Shown here piece by piece: positions 19,506 to 27,134 of a DNA stretch of 64,000 nucleotides. The stretch comes from Kitasatospora setae KM-6054 (GTDB taxonomy: Bacteria; Actinomycetota; Actinomycetes; Streptomycetales; Streptomycetaceae). The position numbers and the translations under genes were made by a program. How positions within the stretch are numbered: position 1 is the first letter of the stretch; every line of letters starts with the position of its first letter. The notes under the pieces were generated by a model. It saw only the letters and a list, made by a program, of their open reading frames with translations. It did not search any database and was not told the DNA's origin. Where the stretch lies: the NCBI RefSeq assembly GCF_000269985.1, contig NC_016109.1, positions 4,836,001-4,900,000 on the forward strand. Direction: 5' to 3'.

Positions 19506-20513
19506 ATGTCTCGCGGACGCCACCGTCATTCCTCCGTCCTCGGCCGGCTGCTGCCCCCGGTCGCCTCCGGCGTGCTCGTGCTCGCGGCGGTGGCCGCGCT
19601 GGTGGCCAGCCCGGACCAGATCGTGGCCCGCTCGGTCGGGGTCGCCGCCGTCGTCGCCGTGGTCGGCCTCGCCCTGGTGCTGCGCCAGCGCGACCGGGCC
19701 GCCCGCACCTCCGCCCAGCTCGCGGTGGTGCGCCGGATGCGCGCCGAGGAGCGCTACGAGGAGCAGATCGCCGAGGCCGAGTACGCGGCCGAGGTCGCCG
19801 AGGAGCGCGCCACCCGGTTCGGCCGCCGGCTGACCGCCGAGAAGTCCCGGCTCGCCAAGGCCGAGACCGAGATCGCCCGGCTGCTGCGCGAGCGCGCCGT
19901 GATGGTCGCCGAACAGGCCCTCAAGGAGGCCGAGGCGGCCCGCCGGGCGGTCGAGGCGGCCCGGCCCAAGAACCCGGTCACCCCCGCCTCCTACGTCCGC
20001 GCACAGGCCGCCGTGCGGCACCTGGAGCGGCAGGCGGCGGCCGCCGAGGCGCGCCGCGAGGTGGACGAGCGGGCCCAGGTCGAACTGCGCCCGAAGATGC
20101 CCGACCCGGTGCCGGCCACCGACTCCTCCGCGCTGCGCCCGGTCGGCCCCGCGCTGCCCGCCGCCGGGGCGGGGGCCGGCGTGCCGGCGCCGCAGCGCCC
20201 GCGGGCCACCGCGTTCAGCTTCTTCGGCCGCCCCGGCACCGCCCGCGCCGCGCTGCGCCCCGGCGTGCCGGCCCCCGCGGTCGGCGACCTGGCGGACGTG
20301 GTGGGCGACGAGGCGCTGGCCGACAGCGAGCGCTACGCGGTGCTGGACGGCGCCCCGGTGGACGCCGCGCAGCCGCCCGCCCACCAGGCGGTGGAGCAGC
20401 CGCCGAGCCACCAGCACGCCGAGTCGGACACCGAGCCCGAGGTGGTCGACCTGACCGCGCACGACGAGACCGAACTGCTGGAACTGCCCGAACTGCGGGC
20501 CGGCCGCTCCTGA
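19506..20513 (+). CDS. Coiled-coil membrane protein of unknown function
   Basis: 335-aa protein I do not recognise. Two hydrophobic helices (about residues 18-35 and 42-60) are followed by a long Ala/Glu/Arg-rich coiled coil (about 62-200) and a Pro/Ala-rich C-terminal part containing TAFSFFGRPG. The end is acidic. It sits between the folate/DUF3180 group and terD, and has its own terminator. Possibly a cell-envelope scaffold, but nothing in the sequence settles this. Confidence 0.75.
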   Translation: MSRGRHRHSSVLGRLLPPVASGVLVLAAVAALVASPDQIVARSVGVAAVVAVVGLALVLRQRDRAARTSAQLAVVRRMRAEERYEEQIAEAEYAAEVAEERATRFGRRLTAEKSRLAKAETEIARLLRERAVMVAEQALKEAEAARRAVEAARPKNPVTPASYVRAQAAVRHLERQAAAAEARREVDERAQVELRPKMPDPVPATDSSALRPVGPALPAAGAGAGVPAPQRPRATAFSFFGRPGTARAALRPGVPAPAVGDLADVVGDEALADSERYAVLDGAPVDAAQPPAHQAVEQPPSHQHAESDTEPEVVDLTAHDETELLELPELRAGRS

Positions 20514-20528
20514 CGCCCGGACGTGCGA

Positions 20529-20558
20529 ACGGCCCCCCGGAAGGCTCCGGGGGGCCGT
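20529..20558 (+). terminator. Terminator between the coiled-coil gene and terD
   Basis: 13-bp perfect stem (20529-20541 with 20546-20558), AGGC loop, followed by TT. It lies between convergent genes and may serve both. Confidence 0.8.
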
Positions 20559-20584
20559 TTCGCGTCCTGCGCGGCGCCTGGGGA

Positions 20585-21160
20585 TCAGACGTTGACGCCG
20601 AAGTCCTGGGCGATGCCGACCAGGCCGGAGGCGTAGCCCTGGCCGATGGCGCGGAACTTCCACTCGGCGCCGTTGCGGTAGAGCTCGCCGAAGACCATCG
20701 CGGTCTCGGTGGCGGCGTCCTCGGAGAGGTCGTAGCGGGCGATCTCGGCGCCGCCGGCCTGGTTCAGCACCCGGATGTAGGCGTTGCGGACCTGGCCGAA
20801 GCTCTGGCCGCGGTTGTTGCCGTCGTAGATCGACACCGGGAAGGTGATCCGCTGCACGTCGGCGGGGAGCGCGGCGAGGTTGACGTTGATCTGCTCGTCG
20901 TCGCCCTGGCCCTCGCCGGTGCGGTTGTCGCCGGTGTGCACGACGGTGCTGTCCGGGGTGCTGGTGTTGTTGAAGAACACGAAGTGCCGGTCCGAGTAGA
21001 CCCTGCCTTCGCCGTTCAGGACGATCGCGCTGGCGTCGAGGTCGAACTCGGCGCCGGTGGTGGTGCGCACGTCCCAGCCGAGGCCGACGGTGACCGCGGT
21101 CAGGCCGGGGGCCTCCTTGGTCAGCGAGACGTTGCCACCCTTGGAGAGGCTCACGGGCAT
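20585..21160 (-). CDS. TerD family calcium-binding protein
   Basis: 191-aa TerD-domain protein of the tellurium-resistance/stress family: starts MPVSLSKGGNVSLTK, has GLGWDVRTTTGAEFDLDAS, FVFFNNTSTPD, GDDEQINVNL and a C-terminal FRAIGQGYASGL. The aspartates bind calcium in known members. Streptomyces carry many stand-alone copies linked to differentiation and stress. ATG at 21160 follows an AAGGGA site. No other ter genes are nearby. Confidence 0.92.
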   Translation of the reverse strand: MPVSLSKGGNVSLTKEAPGLTAVTVGLGWDVRTTTGAEFDLDASAIVLNGEGRVYSDRHFVFFNNTSTPDSTVVHTGDNRTGEGQGDDEQINVNLAALPADVQRITFPVSIYDGNNRGQSFGQVRNAYIRVLNQAGGAEIARYDLSEDAATETAMVFGELYRNGAEWKFRAIGQGYASGLVGIAQDFGVNV

Positions 21161-21298
21161 GGTCTGTGGTGTCCCTTCGGTCGGTTCTGCCCAGAGAACG
21201 CGGGACGGGCGGCCATTGGTTCCACCGGTTGGTGGACGGATGGATTTCCGACCGGATTCCCCGCCGGATCCTCCTCCGCGCCCGGGCCCCGCGACAGC

Positions 21299-21790
21299 TC
21301 AGATTCTGGGGTAGCGGCCCTGCACGGTCCAGATGTTCGGGTTGTCGGCGAGTCCCTCGTGCAGCTCGGTCAGGTCGGCCAGCACGTCCTGCAGGAAGTC
21401 CCGTGCCTCGCGGCGCAGTTCGGCGTGCCGGACGACCAGCGGCTCGTCCTCCGGGCGCCAGGTCGCGGTGATCTCCACCCAGCCGAAGCGGCGGGCGAAG
21501 CGCAGCAGCTCGGTGTTCTGGGTGAAGTCCAGGTCCTCGGTGCGGACCCGGGCCTCCCGGCTGCCGCGAGGGTCGTCGTCGAGCCGCTCGACGACGTCGC
21601 ACAGCGCCCAGGCGAAGTCCAGCACCGGCACCCAGCTCCAGCGGGTCTCCACCCCCGTCCCCTCGTCGGTCTCCAGGTAGACGTCCCCCGCGAACAGGTC
21701 GTGCCGCAGCGAACGGACCGACGCGGTGCGGTAGTCGGTCTGCGGGGGGTCGGGGAAGCGGTTGGAGAGGGAGTAGCCGAGCTCGATCAC
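21299..21790 (-). CDS. Conserved hypothetical protein
   Basis: 163-aa soluble protein I cannot place with confidence. It has a mixed alpha/beta pattern, WSWVPVLDFAWALCDVVERL in the middle and an aromatic-rich C-terminus (NIWTVQGRYPRI). GTG at 21790 lies 7 nt after a CACAAT hexamer, the same layout as dtd. The alternative ATG at 21799 overlaps that hexamer, so it cannot be used by a leaderless transcript. Divergent from arfB with about 70 nt between starts. Confidence 0.65.
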   Translation of the reverse strand: MIELGYSLSNRFPDPPQTDYRTASVRSLRHDLFAGDVYLETDEGTGVETRWSWVPVLDFAWALCDVVERLDDDPRGSREARVRTEDLDFTQNTELLRFARRFGWVEITATWRPEDEPLVVRHAELRREARDFLQDVLADLTELHEGLADNPNIWTVQGRYPRI

Positions 21791-21797
21791 GCCCGCC

Positions 21798-21803
21798 ATT
21801 GTG
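21798..21803 (-). promoter_or_regulatory. -10 hexamer CACAAT, leaderless type
   Basis: CACAAT plus 7 nt before GTG 21790 on the minus strand, identical in layout to the dtd promoter. Confidence 0.4.
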
Positions 21804-21849
21804 CCCGTTGCGCCCGCTTAACCAGGTGACGGGGGCCGCGGGCGGGCGG

Positions 21850-21855
21850 GATGAT
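21850..21855 (+). promoter_or_regulatory. -10-like hexamer GATGAT before arfB
   Basis: GATGAT ends 6 nt before the arfB ATG; weaker match, but no ribosome site is present. Confidence 0.35.
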
Positions 21856-21861
21856 GGGCCC

Positions 21862-22293
21862 ATGACTGAGCCAGTGCGCGTACGGGGTTCGGTGGTCGTT
21901 CCCGACGCCGAGCTCGTCTGGCGCTTCTCCCGGTCCTCCGGCCCCGGCGGACAGCACGTGAACACCTCGGACTCGAAGGTCGAGCTCCGCTGGGACCTCG
22001 CCGCCTCCGACGCGCTGCCCGCGGTCTGGAAGGAGCGCGCCCTGGAGCGGCTGGCCTCCCGGCTGGTCGACGGGGTGCTGGTGGTGCGCGCCTCCGAGCA
22101 CCGCTCGCAGTGGCGCAACCGCGAGGTGGCGGCGGCCCGGCTGGCCGCGCTGCTCGGCGAGGCCGTCGCGCCGCCGCCGAAGGCCCGGCGGGCCACCAAG
22201 CCGAGCCGCGGCATGGTCGAGCGGCGGCTGGAGAACAAGCGGCACCGGTCCGGGCTCAAGGAGGGCCGGGGCCGGATCCGGCCGGAGCGCTGA
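21862..22293 (+). CDS. arfB: Ribosome-rescue peptidyl-tRNA hydrolase ArfB (YaeJ)
   Basis: 143-aa class I release-factor-like hydrolase that frees stalled ribosomes without a stop codon. The GGQ motif occurs as SSGPGGQHVN near residue 33, and the C-terminus is a basic tail (RRLENKRHRSGLKEGR) that enters the empty mRNA channel in known ArfB. No codon-recognition domain, as expected. ATG at 21862; a longer frame from 21799 adds a non-family segment. Confidence 0.93.
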   Translation: MTEPVRVRGSVVVPDAELVWRFSRSSGPGGQHVNTSDSKVELRWDLAASDALPAVWKERALERLASRLVDGVLVVRASEHRSQWRNREVAAARLAALLGEAVAPPPKARRATKPSRGMVERRLENKRHRSGLKEGRGRIRPER

Positions 22294-22332
22294 GCGGGTC
22301 GGGGCGCTGAGCCGGCCGGAGCGCTGAGTCGG

Positions 22333-22434
22333 CCGTGCTGCTGGGCGGGCCGTGGTGCTGGGCGGGTCGTGGTGCTGGGCGGGTCGTGCTGCTGGGCGGG
22401 CCGTGGTGCTGGGCGGGCCGTGCTGCTGGGCGGG
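22333..22434. repeat. 17-bp tandem repeat, six copies
   Basis: Six back-to-back copies of YCGTGSTGCTGGGCGGG, differing only at two positions (T/C at position 1, C/G at position 6). It lies between the ends of arfB and the flavin reductase gene, so it is outside both. Coding on either strand is unlikely. Confidence 0.9.
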
Positions 22435-22445
22435 TCGGGCGCGGT

Positions 22446-22997
22446 TCAGCCGAGCGTGCGGTAGCCGCCGCGCAGGTACAGCAGCGGCCGCCCGCCCGGG
22501 GCGGGCACCTCGGCGGCCAGCACCCGGCCGAGCACCAGGGTGTGGTCGCCGGCCGGGATCCGCTGCTCGGTGCGGCACTCCACGGTGGCCAGCGCGCCGT
22601 CGATCAGCGGGGCGCCCGCGTGCGCGCCGCGGTGCCAGGCCGCGTCGGCGAACAGCAGCCGGTCGCCGAGCCGGCCCTTCATCGCGAACCGGGAGGCCAG
22701 CGTCCGGTGCTCCTCGCCGAGCAGCGACACCGCCCAGGTCCCGGCCCGGGACAGCAGCTCGTCCATCCGCGAGTCGGTGCGCAGCGAGACCAGCACCAGC
22801 GGCGGGTCCAGCGACACCGACAGGAACGAGGTCGCGGTCATGCCCGCGTCCTCGCCGTCCTCCGGGTCGTGCGCGGTCAGCAGCGAGACGCCCGCCGCGA
22901 GCTGGCCGAGGGCGGCGCGGAACTCGTCGGGGGTGGCGCCGGCCGCCGCGGGGGCGGCGCCGGCGGGGGCGGCGGGGGACTGCTGGGAGCTGTACAC
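22446..22997 (-). CDS. Flavin reductase-like FMN-binding protein
   Basis: 183-aa flavin reductase domain protein: FRAALGQLAAGVSLLTA, TATSFLSVSLDPPLVLVSL, AVSLLGEEHRTLASRFA and ALATVECRTEQRIPAGDHTLVLGRV follow the family, which supplies reduced FMN to two-component monooxygenases. An Ala/Pro-rich stretch precedes the domain. I place the start at GTG 22997, 7 nt after TACCGT; a GTG three codons upstream is possible. No partner oxygenase is nearby. Confidence 0.88.
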   Translation of the reverse strand: MYSSQQSPAAPAGAAPAAAGATPDEFRAALGQLAAGVSLLTAHDPEDGEDAGMTATSFLSVSLDPPLVLVSLRTDSRMDELLSRAGTWAVSLLGEEHRTLASRFAMKGRLGDRLLFADAAWHRGAHAGAPLIDGALATVECRTEQRIPAGDHTLVLGRVLAAEVPAPGGRPLLYLRGGYRTLG

Positions 22998-23004
22998 GCA
23001 CCGC

Positions 23005-23010
23005 ACGGTA
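23005..23010 (-). promoter_or_regulatory. -10 hexamer TACCGT, leaderless type
   Basis: TACCGT ends 7 nt before GTG 22997 on the minus strand. Confidence 0.45.
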
Positions 23011-23100
23011 GTCGCCGGTCGGGCGGGTCGGCATCGGGCGGTGGTCGTAGTCCGGTCGTAGGTCCGAGCCGGCCCGGGCCATCGACTCCCTGATCATGAT

Positions 23101-23114
23101 GTGATTTGAGTCAC
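23101..23114. promoter_or_regulatory. Candidate operator GTGATTTGAGTCAC upstream of the GGDEF gene
   Basis: A near-palindrome (GTGAT/GTCAC) in an unusually AT-rich stretch 117 nt before the GGDEF gene. cdgB genes are known BldD targets, but this site matches the BldD consensus only in part, so the cognate protein is open. Confidence 0.3.
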
Positions 23115-23230
23115 AGTCACCGGCTATTGCTGACCGAGCGTGCCTATCGCAGTGCTCCCTGTGATTCAGTTCTTCTGGCAATCGGACGACACTTTTTCAG
23201 CCCCATCCGAAGCAGCCGGGGAGCCCCCGC

Positions 23231-25099
23231 ATGGAAGCCGAGTCGGAGCCCTACGTCCGCCTCGCGACCCTCCGCACCTTGCACCGGGTCGTGGCGGACC
23301 TCAACGCTGCCCGGAGCCTGGCGGGAACCCTGCAGGCGGTCGTCGAGGGCGCGGTGCACGGGCTCGGGTTCGACGCCGCCGCGGTCAGCCTGGTCCGCCC
23401 CGACGGCGACCTGGTGGTCGCCGCCGTCTGGGAGATCGAGGAGAGCGCCTTCGGCGGCCCCGCCGTGCTGCTCGGCCAGGTCGGCTCCCGCGAGTCCTGG
23501 GAGCGGATGCTCCAGGTCGCCGACCACTGGGGCACGCTGCGCTTCCTGCCGCACGACCGCGGCTGGGCGATCGCCACCGACGTGCCGACCTGGACCGGCG
23601 ACGGGCCGATGCCGGTCTACGGCAACGACTGGCACCCCGCCGACGTCCTGCTCGCCCCGATGTACAGCGCCGGCGGCGACCTGCTCGGCATCCTCTCGGT
23701 GGACCGCCCGCGCAGCGGCAAGCGCCCCGGCGCCTGGACCCGCGAGGCGCTGGAGATGTTCTCCCTGCAAGCCTCGATAGCCATCGGCAACGCCCGGCTG
23801 CGGGCCGAGATGCAGCGCGCGCTGGCCCGGCTGGAGAAGGACCAGCAGGCCCTGCGGGCCAGCGAGGAGTCCTTCCGGCAGGCCTTCGAGTACGCCCCCA
23901 GCGGGATGGCCATCACCGAGCTGCACGGCGACGCGATGGGCCAGCTCACCCGGGTCAACGACGCCCTGTGCCGACTGCTCGGCCGGCCCCGGGCCGCGCT
24001 GCGCCAGCAGCGCTTCGTCGACCTGGTCCACCCCGACGACCTGGACCTGCTGCTGCGCACCAGCGCCGAGGGCGGCCGGGCCGAGCTGCGGCTCTCCCGC
24101 CGGGACGGCGGCTACCAGTGGGTCTGCCTGCGCAACTCGGTGGTCGCCGACGCCGCCGAGGGCCCGAGCTTCCTGCTCACCCACGTCGAGGACATCGAGG
24201 ACCGCAAGCGCCACGAGCTGCAGCTCGCCCACCGGGCCAGCCACGACGCGCTGACCGGACTGCCGAACGGAGCGGAACTGCGGGCCCGGCTGGCCCGCCG
24301 GCTCTGTCCGCTCGCGCAGCCCGCCGCGGGCACCCCCGAGATACCCGGCCAGGCGGCGCGGCAGCCGCAGCAGCCGCACGCCCCCCAGCAGCCGGCCCAC
24401 GCCGGGCACGGTGCCCAGCACCCGGCGCACGCCGGACCCGCCCCCCAGCCGCCGGCGCACGCCGGGCACGGCGCGCACGCCGCCCAGGACGGCCCGGCGG
24501 CGTCCTGGGCGCCCGCCGCCCCCGCGCACGGCTACCCGGCCCCGGGCGGGGCCCTGGAGCGCGACCGGGCGGCCTTCCCGCCCGGCAGCCATCACGTGCA
24601 CGCCGTGGTCCCCGCCGAACAGCCCCCCGGCGACCTGTGGCACGGCCACCGCCGCGGCGCGCACGCCGCCGGCGAACGCGGCCTGGCCGTCCTCTACTGC
24701 GACCTCGACGGCTTCAAGCTGGTCAACGACCGGTACGGCCACAACACCGGCGACGCCGTGCTGATCGAGATCGCCCGCCGCCTCCAGCAGGTCGTCCGGG
24801 AGGGGGACACGGTGGCCCGGATGAGCGGCGACGAGTTCGTGGTGCTGGCCGACAACATCGGCCGCGAGGAGGCCAAGGAGCTGGCCGGGCGGCTGCGCGG
24901 GGCGATCCTGCCGCCGATGCGGATCGACAACCGGGCGGTGCGGGTCGGCGTCAGCCTGGGCATCGGCTGGGCGGGCTGCGGGATGAGCATCGACGAGGTG
25001 CTGCACTCGGCGGACGAGCGGATGTACGACGAGAAGCGCACCCGCGGCGGCGCCGCCCGGGGCGCGCGCGGCGAGCGCTCGCACCGCCGGGCGGGCTGA
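23231..25099 (+). CDS. cdgB: GAF-PAS-GGDEF diguanylate cyclase, CdgB-like
   Basis: 622-aa cytoplasmic enzyme predicted to make c-di-GMP from GTP. GAF domain about residues 15-190, a coiled linker, PAS/PAC about 215-330, then GGDEF. The GGDEF domain begins at HDALTGLPN (about 337), is broken by a low-complexity Pro/Ala/His/Gln-rich insert of roughly 110 residues, and resumes at VLYCDLDGFKLVND (about 488). The active-site loop reads SGDEF and an inhibitory RxxD I-site (REGD) lies five residues before it. Layout equals CdgB, a BldD-controlled cyclase affecting Streptomyces development. GGGGAG ribosome site. A short hairpin (25100-25117) follows. Confidence 0.8.
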   Translation: MEAESEPYVRLATLRTLHRVVADLNAARSLAGTLQAVVEGAVHGLGFDAAAVSLVRPDGDLVVAAVWEIEESAFGGPAVLLGQVGSRESWERMLQVADHWGTLRFLPHDRGWAIATDVPTWTGDGPMPVYGNDWHPADVLLAPMYSAGGDLLGILSVDRPRSGKRPGAWTREALEMFSLQASIAIGNARLRAEMQRALARLEKDQQALRASEESFRQAFEYAPSGMAITELHGDAMGQLTRVNDALCRLLGRPRAALRQQRFVDLVHPDDLDLLLRTSAEGGRAELRLSRRDGGYQWVCLRNSVVADAAEGPSFLLTHVEDIEDRKRHELQLAHRASHDALTGLPNGAELRARLARRLCPLAQPAAGTPEIPGQAARQPQQPHAPQQPAHAGHGAQHPAHAGPAPQPPAHAGHGAHAAQDGPAASWAPAAPAHGYPAPGGALERDRAAFPPGSHHVHAVVPAEQPPGDLWHGHRRGAHAAGERGLAVLYCDLDGFKLVNDRYGHNTGDAVLIEIARRLQQVVREGDTVARMSGDEFVVLADNIGREEAKELAGRLRGAILPPMRIDNRAVRVGVSLGIGWAGCGMSIDEVLHSADERMYDEKRTRGGAARGARGERSHRRAG

Positions 25100-25117
25100 G
25101 GCCGCCTGCCGGCGGCC
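25100..25117 (+). terminator. Short hairpin after the GGDEF gene
   Basis: 7-bp GC stem (25100-25106 with 25111-25117), TGCC loop, directly after the stop codon. Confidence 0.4.
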
Positions 25118-25195
25118 CCGAACCGCGTACCGGCCGCTCGGCTCGGGCAGGTAGGGTGCCCTGGGTACGAGAGCATCCACCCAGGGGAGTCGAAC

Positions 25196-26131
25196 GTGAC
25201 CACGCCCGGCAGCAACGGCGCAGCGCCCGAGGGCCCCGAGGGCGAGGACGACCCCTTCGCGTACCTGTACCGCCCCGCCGAGGGCGAGCAGCCCGCCGCC
25301 GAGCGCCCCCGGAGCGGCTACAGCCGCCCGATGGAGGTCGGCCGGGCCAGCTACGGCGAGCGGCCCGCCTACCAGCAGGCGCCGTCGGCCGGTCCACCGC
25401 CCGGTGCCGGCCCGGCGTACGAGCCGACCGGCGCGATGCCCCAGCAGTCCCGCTACGCCGAGCGCTCCCGGCCCCGGCCGGGCGAGGACGGGCCGGCCGG
25501 CCGCGGCAAGGCCGCGATCATCGGCGCGGTCGCCGTGGTCGCCGCGATCGCGATCGGCGCGGGCGTCGCGCTCTCCACCGGCGACCCGGGCGGCAAGGCC
25601 AACGCCGCCGACCCGACCGGCAAGGCCGCGAGCGCGCCCGCGACCGGCTCCGCCAGCCCGACCGCCGCGGCGAGCAGCGCCGCGCCCAGCCCGACCGCCG
25701 CGACCGAGCCGGTCAGCGACGCGTCCAAGCTGCAGGCGCAGGGCGCGGCGAGCGCCAACGCGGTGAAGGGCGCGATCTCCGCCGACGGCGGCTACCTCGT
25801 CCTGCAGGCGGGCTCCAGCGTCACCTGGACGGTCAACTCGGACGCGGGCGGGCAGACCAAGCTCTGGCTGCACTTCAACAACACCGGCGCCGACCAGCCG
25901 GCCCAGGTCACCGTCAACGGCAAGGACCACCAGGGCGGCGTGACGTTCAAGAACTACTCCAAGAACCCGGCCGCGGACCCGGCGCAGTCCTGGTTCAGCA
26001 CCAACATATGGCCGGTGCTGCAGCCCGGGCCGAACACCATCACGCTGACCCTCCCGGCGGGGGCGGGCAGCACGGTGCTGCTGGACCAGGTCGCGCTGAC
26101 CCCGATGAGCGTCGGCGACTACCCGAAGTAG
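25196..26131 (+). CDS. Membrane-anchored protein with a C-terminal carbohydrate-binding-like beta-sandwich
   Basis: 311-aa protein: a cytoplasmic Pro/Arg-rich N-terminal region (1-100), one transmembrane helix (AAIIGAVAVVAAIAIGAGVAL, about 103-123), a Ser/Thr/Pro/Ala linker, then a ~130-residue beta-rich domain with GGYLVLQAGSSVTWTVN, LWLHFNNTG and TVLLDQVALTP that resembles CBM6/35 modules. Expected outside the cell. GTG start with GGGGAG. It lies beside the amino-sugar genes, consistent with but not proving a glycan-sensing role. Confidence 0.7.
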   Translation: MTTPGSNGAAPEGPEGEDDPFAYLYRPAEGEQPAAERPRSGYSRPMEVGRASYGERPAYQQAPSAGPPPGAGPAYEPTGAMPQQSRYAERSRPRPGEDGPAGRGKAAIIGAVAVVAAIAIGAGVALSTGDPGGKANAADPTGKAASAPATGSASPTAAASSAAPSPTAATEPVSDASKLQAQGAASANAVKGAISADGGYLVLQAGSSVTWTVNSDAGGQTKLWLHFNNTGADQPAQVTVNGKDHQGGVTFKNYSKNPAADPAQSWFSTNIWPVLQPGPNTITLTLPAGAGSTVLLDQVALTPMSVGDYPK

Positions 26132-26138
26132 CGGCGCT

Positions 26139-26162
26139 CCGCCGGGGCCGCGGCCCCGGCGG
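26139..26162. terminator. Palindromic terminator between convergent genes
   Basis: Perfect 24-nt palindrome (12-nt arms) between the stop codons of the beta-sandwich protein and the aldolase. Confidence 0.7.
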
Positions 26163-26171
26163 GGACCCGGC

Positions 26172-27026
26172 TCAGCGGCCCGCGACCACCCGGGCCAGCT
26201 GCTCGACCACGGCCGCCATCGCGTCCCGGCCCGGGGCCAGGTAGCCGCGCGGGTCGCTGGCGGCCGGGTGGGCGGCCAGCTGGGCGCGGATCGCCGGGGT
26301 GAGGGCCAGGTTGAGCGCCGTCCCGATGTTGACCTTGACCATGCCGGCCGCGACCGCCGCGGCGAGCGCGTCGTCCGGGACGCCGGAGCTGCCGTGCAGG
26401 ACCAGCGGGACGGGGACGGCGGCGGCCAGCCGGCGGATCAGGGCGTGGTCGAGGGCGGCGGTGCGGGTGGTCATCGCGTGCGAGGAGCCGACCGCGACGG
26501 CCAGCGCGTCGACGCCGGTCTCGGCGACGTACCGGGCGGCCTCGGCCGGGTCGGTGCGGGCGCCGGGGGCGTGCGCGCCGAGCGGGGGCTCGCCGTCCTT
26601 GCCGCCGACCCGGCCGAGTTCGGCCTCCAGGTGCAGGCCGTGCCGGTGCGCCCAGGCGGTGGCCTCGGCGGTGGCCTTGACGTTCTCGTCGTGCGGCAGC
26701 GCGGAGGCGTCGAACATCGCGGAGGAGAACCCGGCGCCGGGCGCGGCGCGCAGCAGGTCCGGGTCCTCGAGGTGGTCGAGGTGCAGCGAGACCGGGACCC
26801 GGGCGGCGGCGGCGACCTCGGCGCAGGCGCGGGCGATCGGCAGCAGGCGGCCGCCCCGGTAGGCGATCGCGTTCTGGCTGAGCTGGAGGACGACGGGCGT
26901 GCCGGCGGCCTCGGCGCCGGCGGCGACGGCCTCGGCGTGCTCCAGGGTGATGGCGTTGAAGGCGGGCAGGCCGCGGCGTTCGGCGACGGCGGCGGCGAGC
27001 AGGTCACAGGTGCGGGCGAGCGGCAA
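26172..27026 (-). CDS. Class II aldolase, tagatose/fructose-bisphosphate type (GatY/KbaY-like)
   Basis: 284-aa zinc aldolase: PAFNAITLEHAEAVAAGAE, SLHLDHLEDPDLLRAA (zinc-binding histidine), EAELGRVGGKDGE, AVAVGSSHAM, LVLHGSSGVPD and MVKVNIGTALN all fit class II aldolases closest to GatY/KbaY/AgaY. It would split tagatose- or fructose-bisphosphate to triose phosphates. TTG at 27026 follows a GGGAG site with 8 nt spacing, so I prefer it to the upstream ATG at 27077. Same strand as nagA, nagK and the SIS gene, suggesting amino-sugar breakdown. Confidence 0.82.
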   Translation of the reverse strand: MPLARTCDLLAAAVAERRGLPAFNAITLEHAEAVAAGAEAAGTPVVLQLSQNAIAYRGGRLLPIARACAEVAAAARVPVSLHLDHLEDPDLLRAAPGAGFSSAMFDASALPHDENVKATAEATAWAHRHGLHLEAELGRVGGKDGEPPLGAHAPGARTDPAEAARYVAETGVDALAVAVGSSHAMTTRTAALDHALIRRLAAAVPVPLVLHGSSGVPDDALAAAVAAGMVKVNIGTALNLALTPAIRAQLAAHPAASDPRGYLAPGRDAMAAVVEQLARVVAGR

Positions 27027-27049
27027 GGCGGGGGCTCCCGGTGGGGTGA

Positions 27050-27073
27050 GTAGCGAGGCGCAGGTTTCGCTAC
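27050..27073. promoter_or_regulatory. Inverted repeat upstream of the aldolase gene
   Basis: GTAGCGA and TCGCTAC separated by 10 nt, 24 nt before the aldolase start. Candidate repressor site or leader hairpin; no known consensus matched. Confidence 0.35.
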
Positions 27074-27134
27074 CCACCCGGCCGCGAACGCGACGGGAGG
27101 ACCCGGGCCGGCCCCGGTGCGGGGCGGCCGCGGG

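Noticed and set aside
22333..22434. CRISPR array
   Set aside because: Units are directly adjacent with no spacers; it is a simple minisatellite.
23101..23114. A confident BldD box upstream of the GGDEF gene
   Set aside because: Only part of the consensus spacing and bases match; kept as an unassigned operator candidate.
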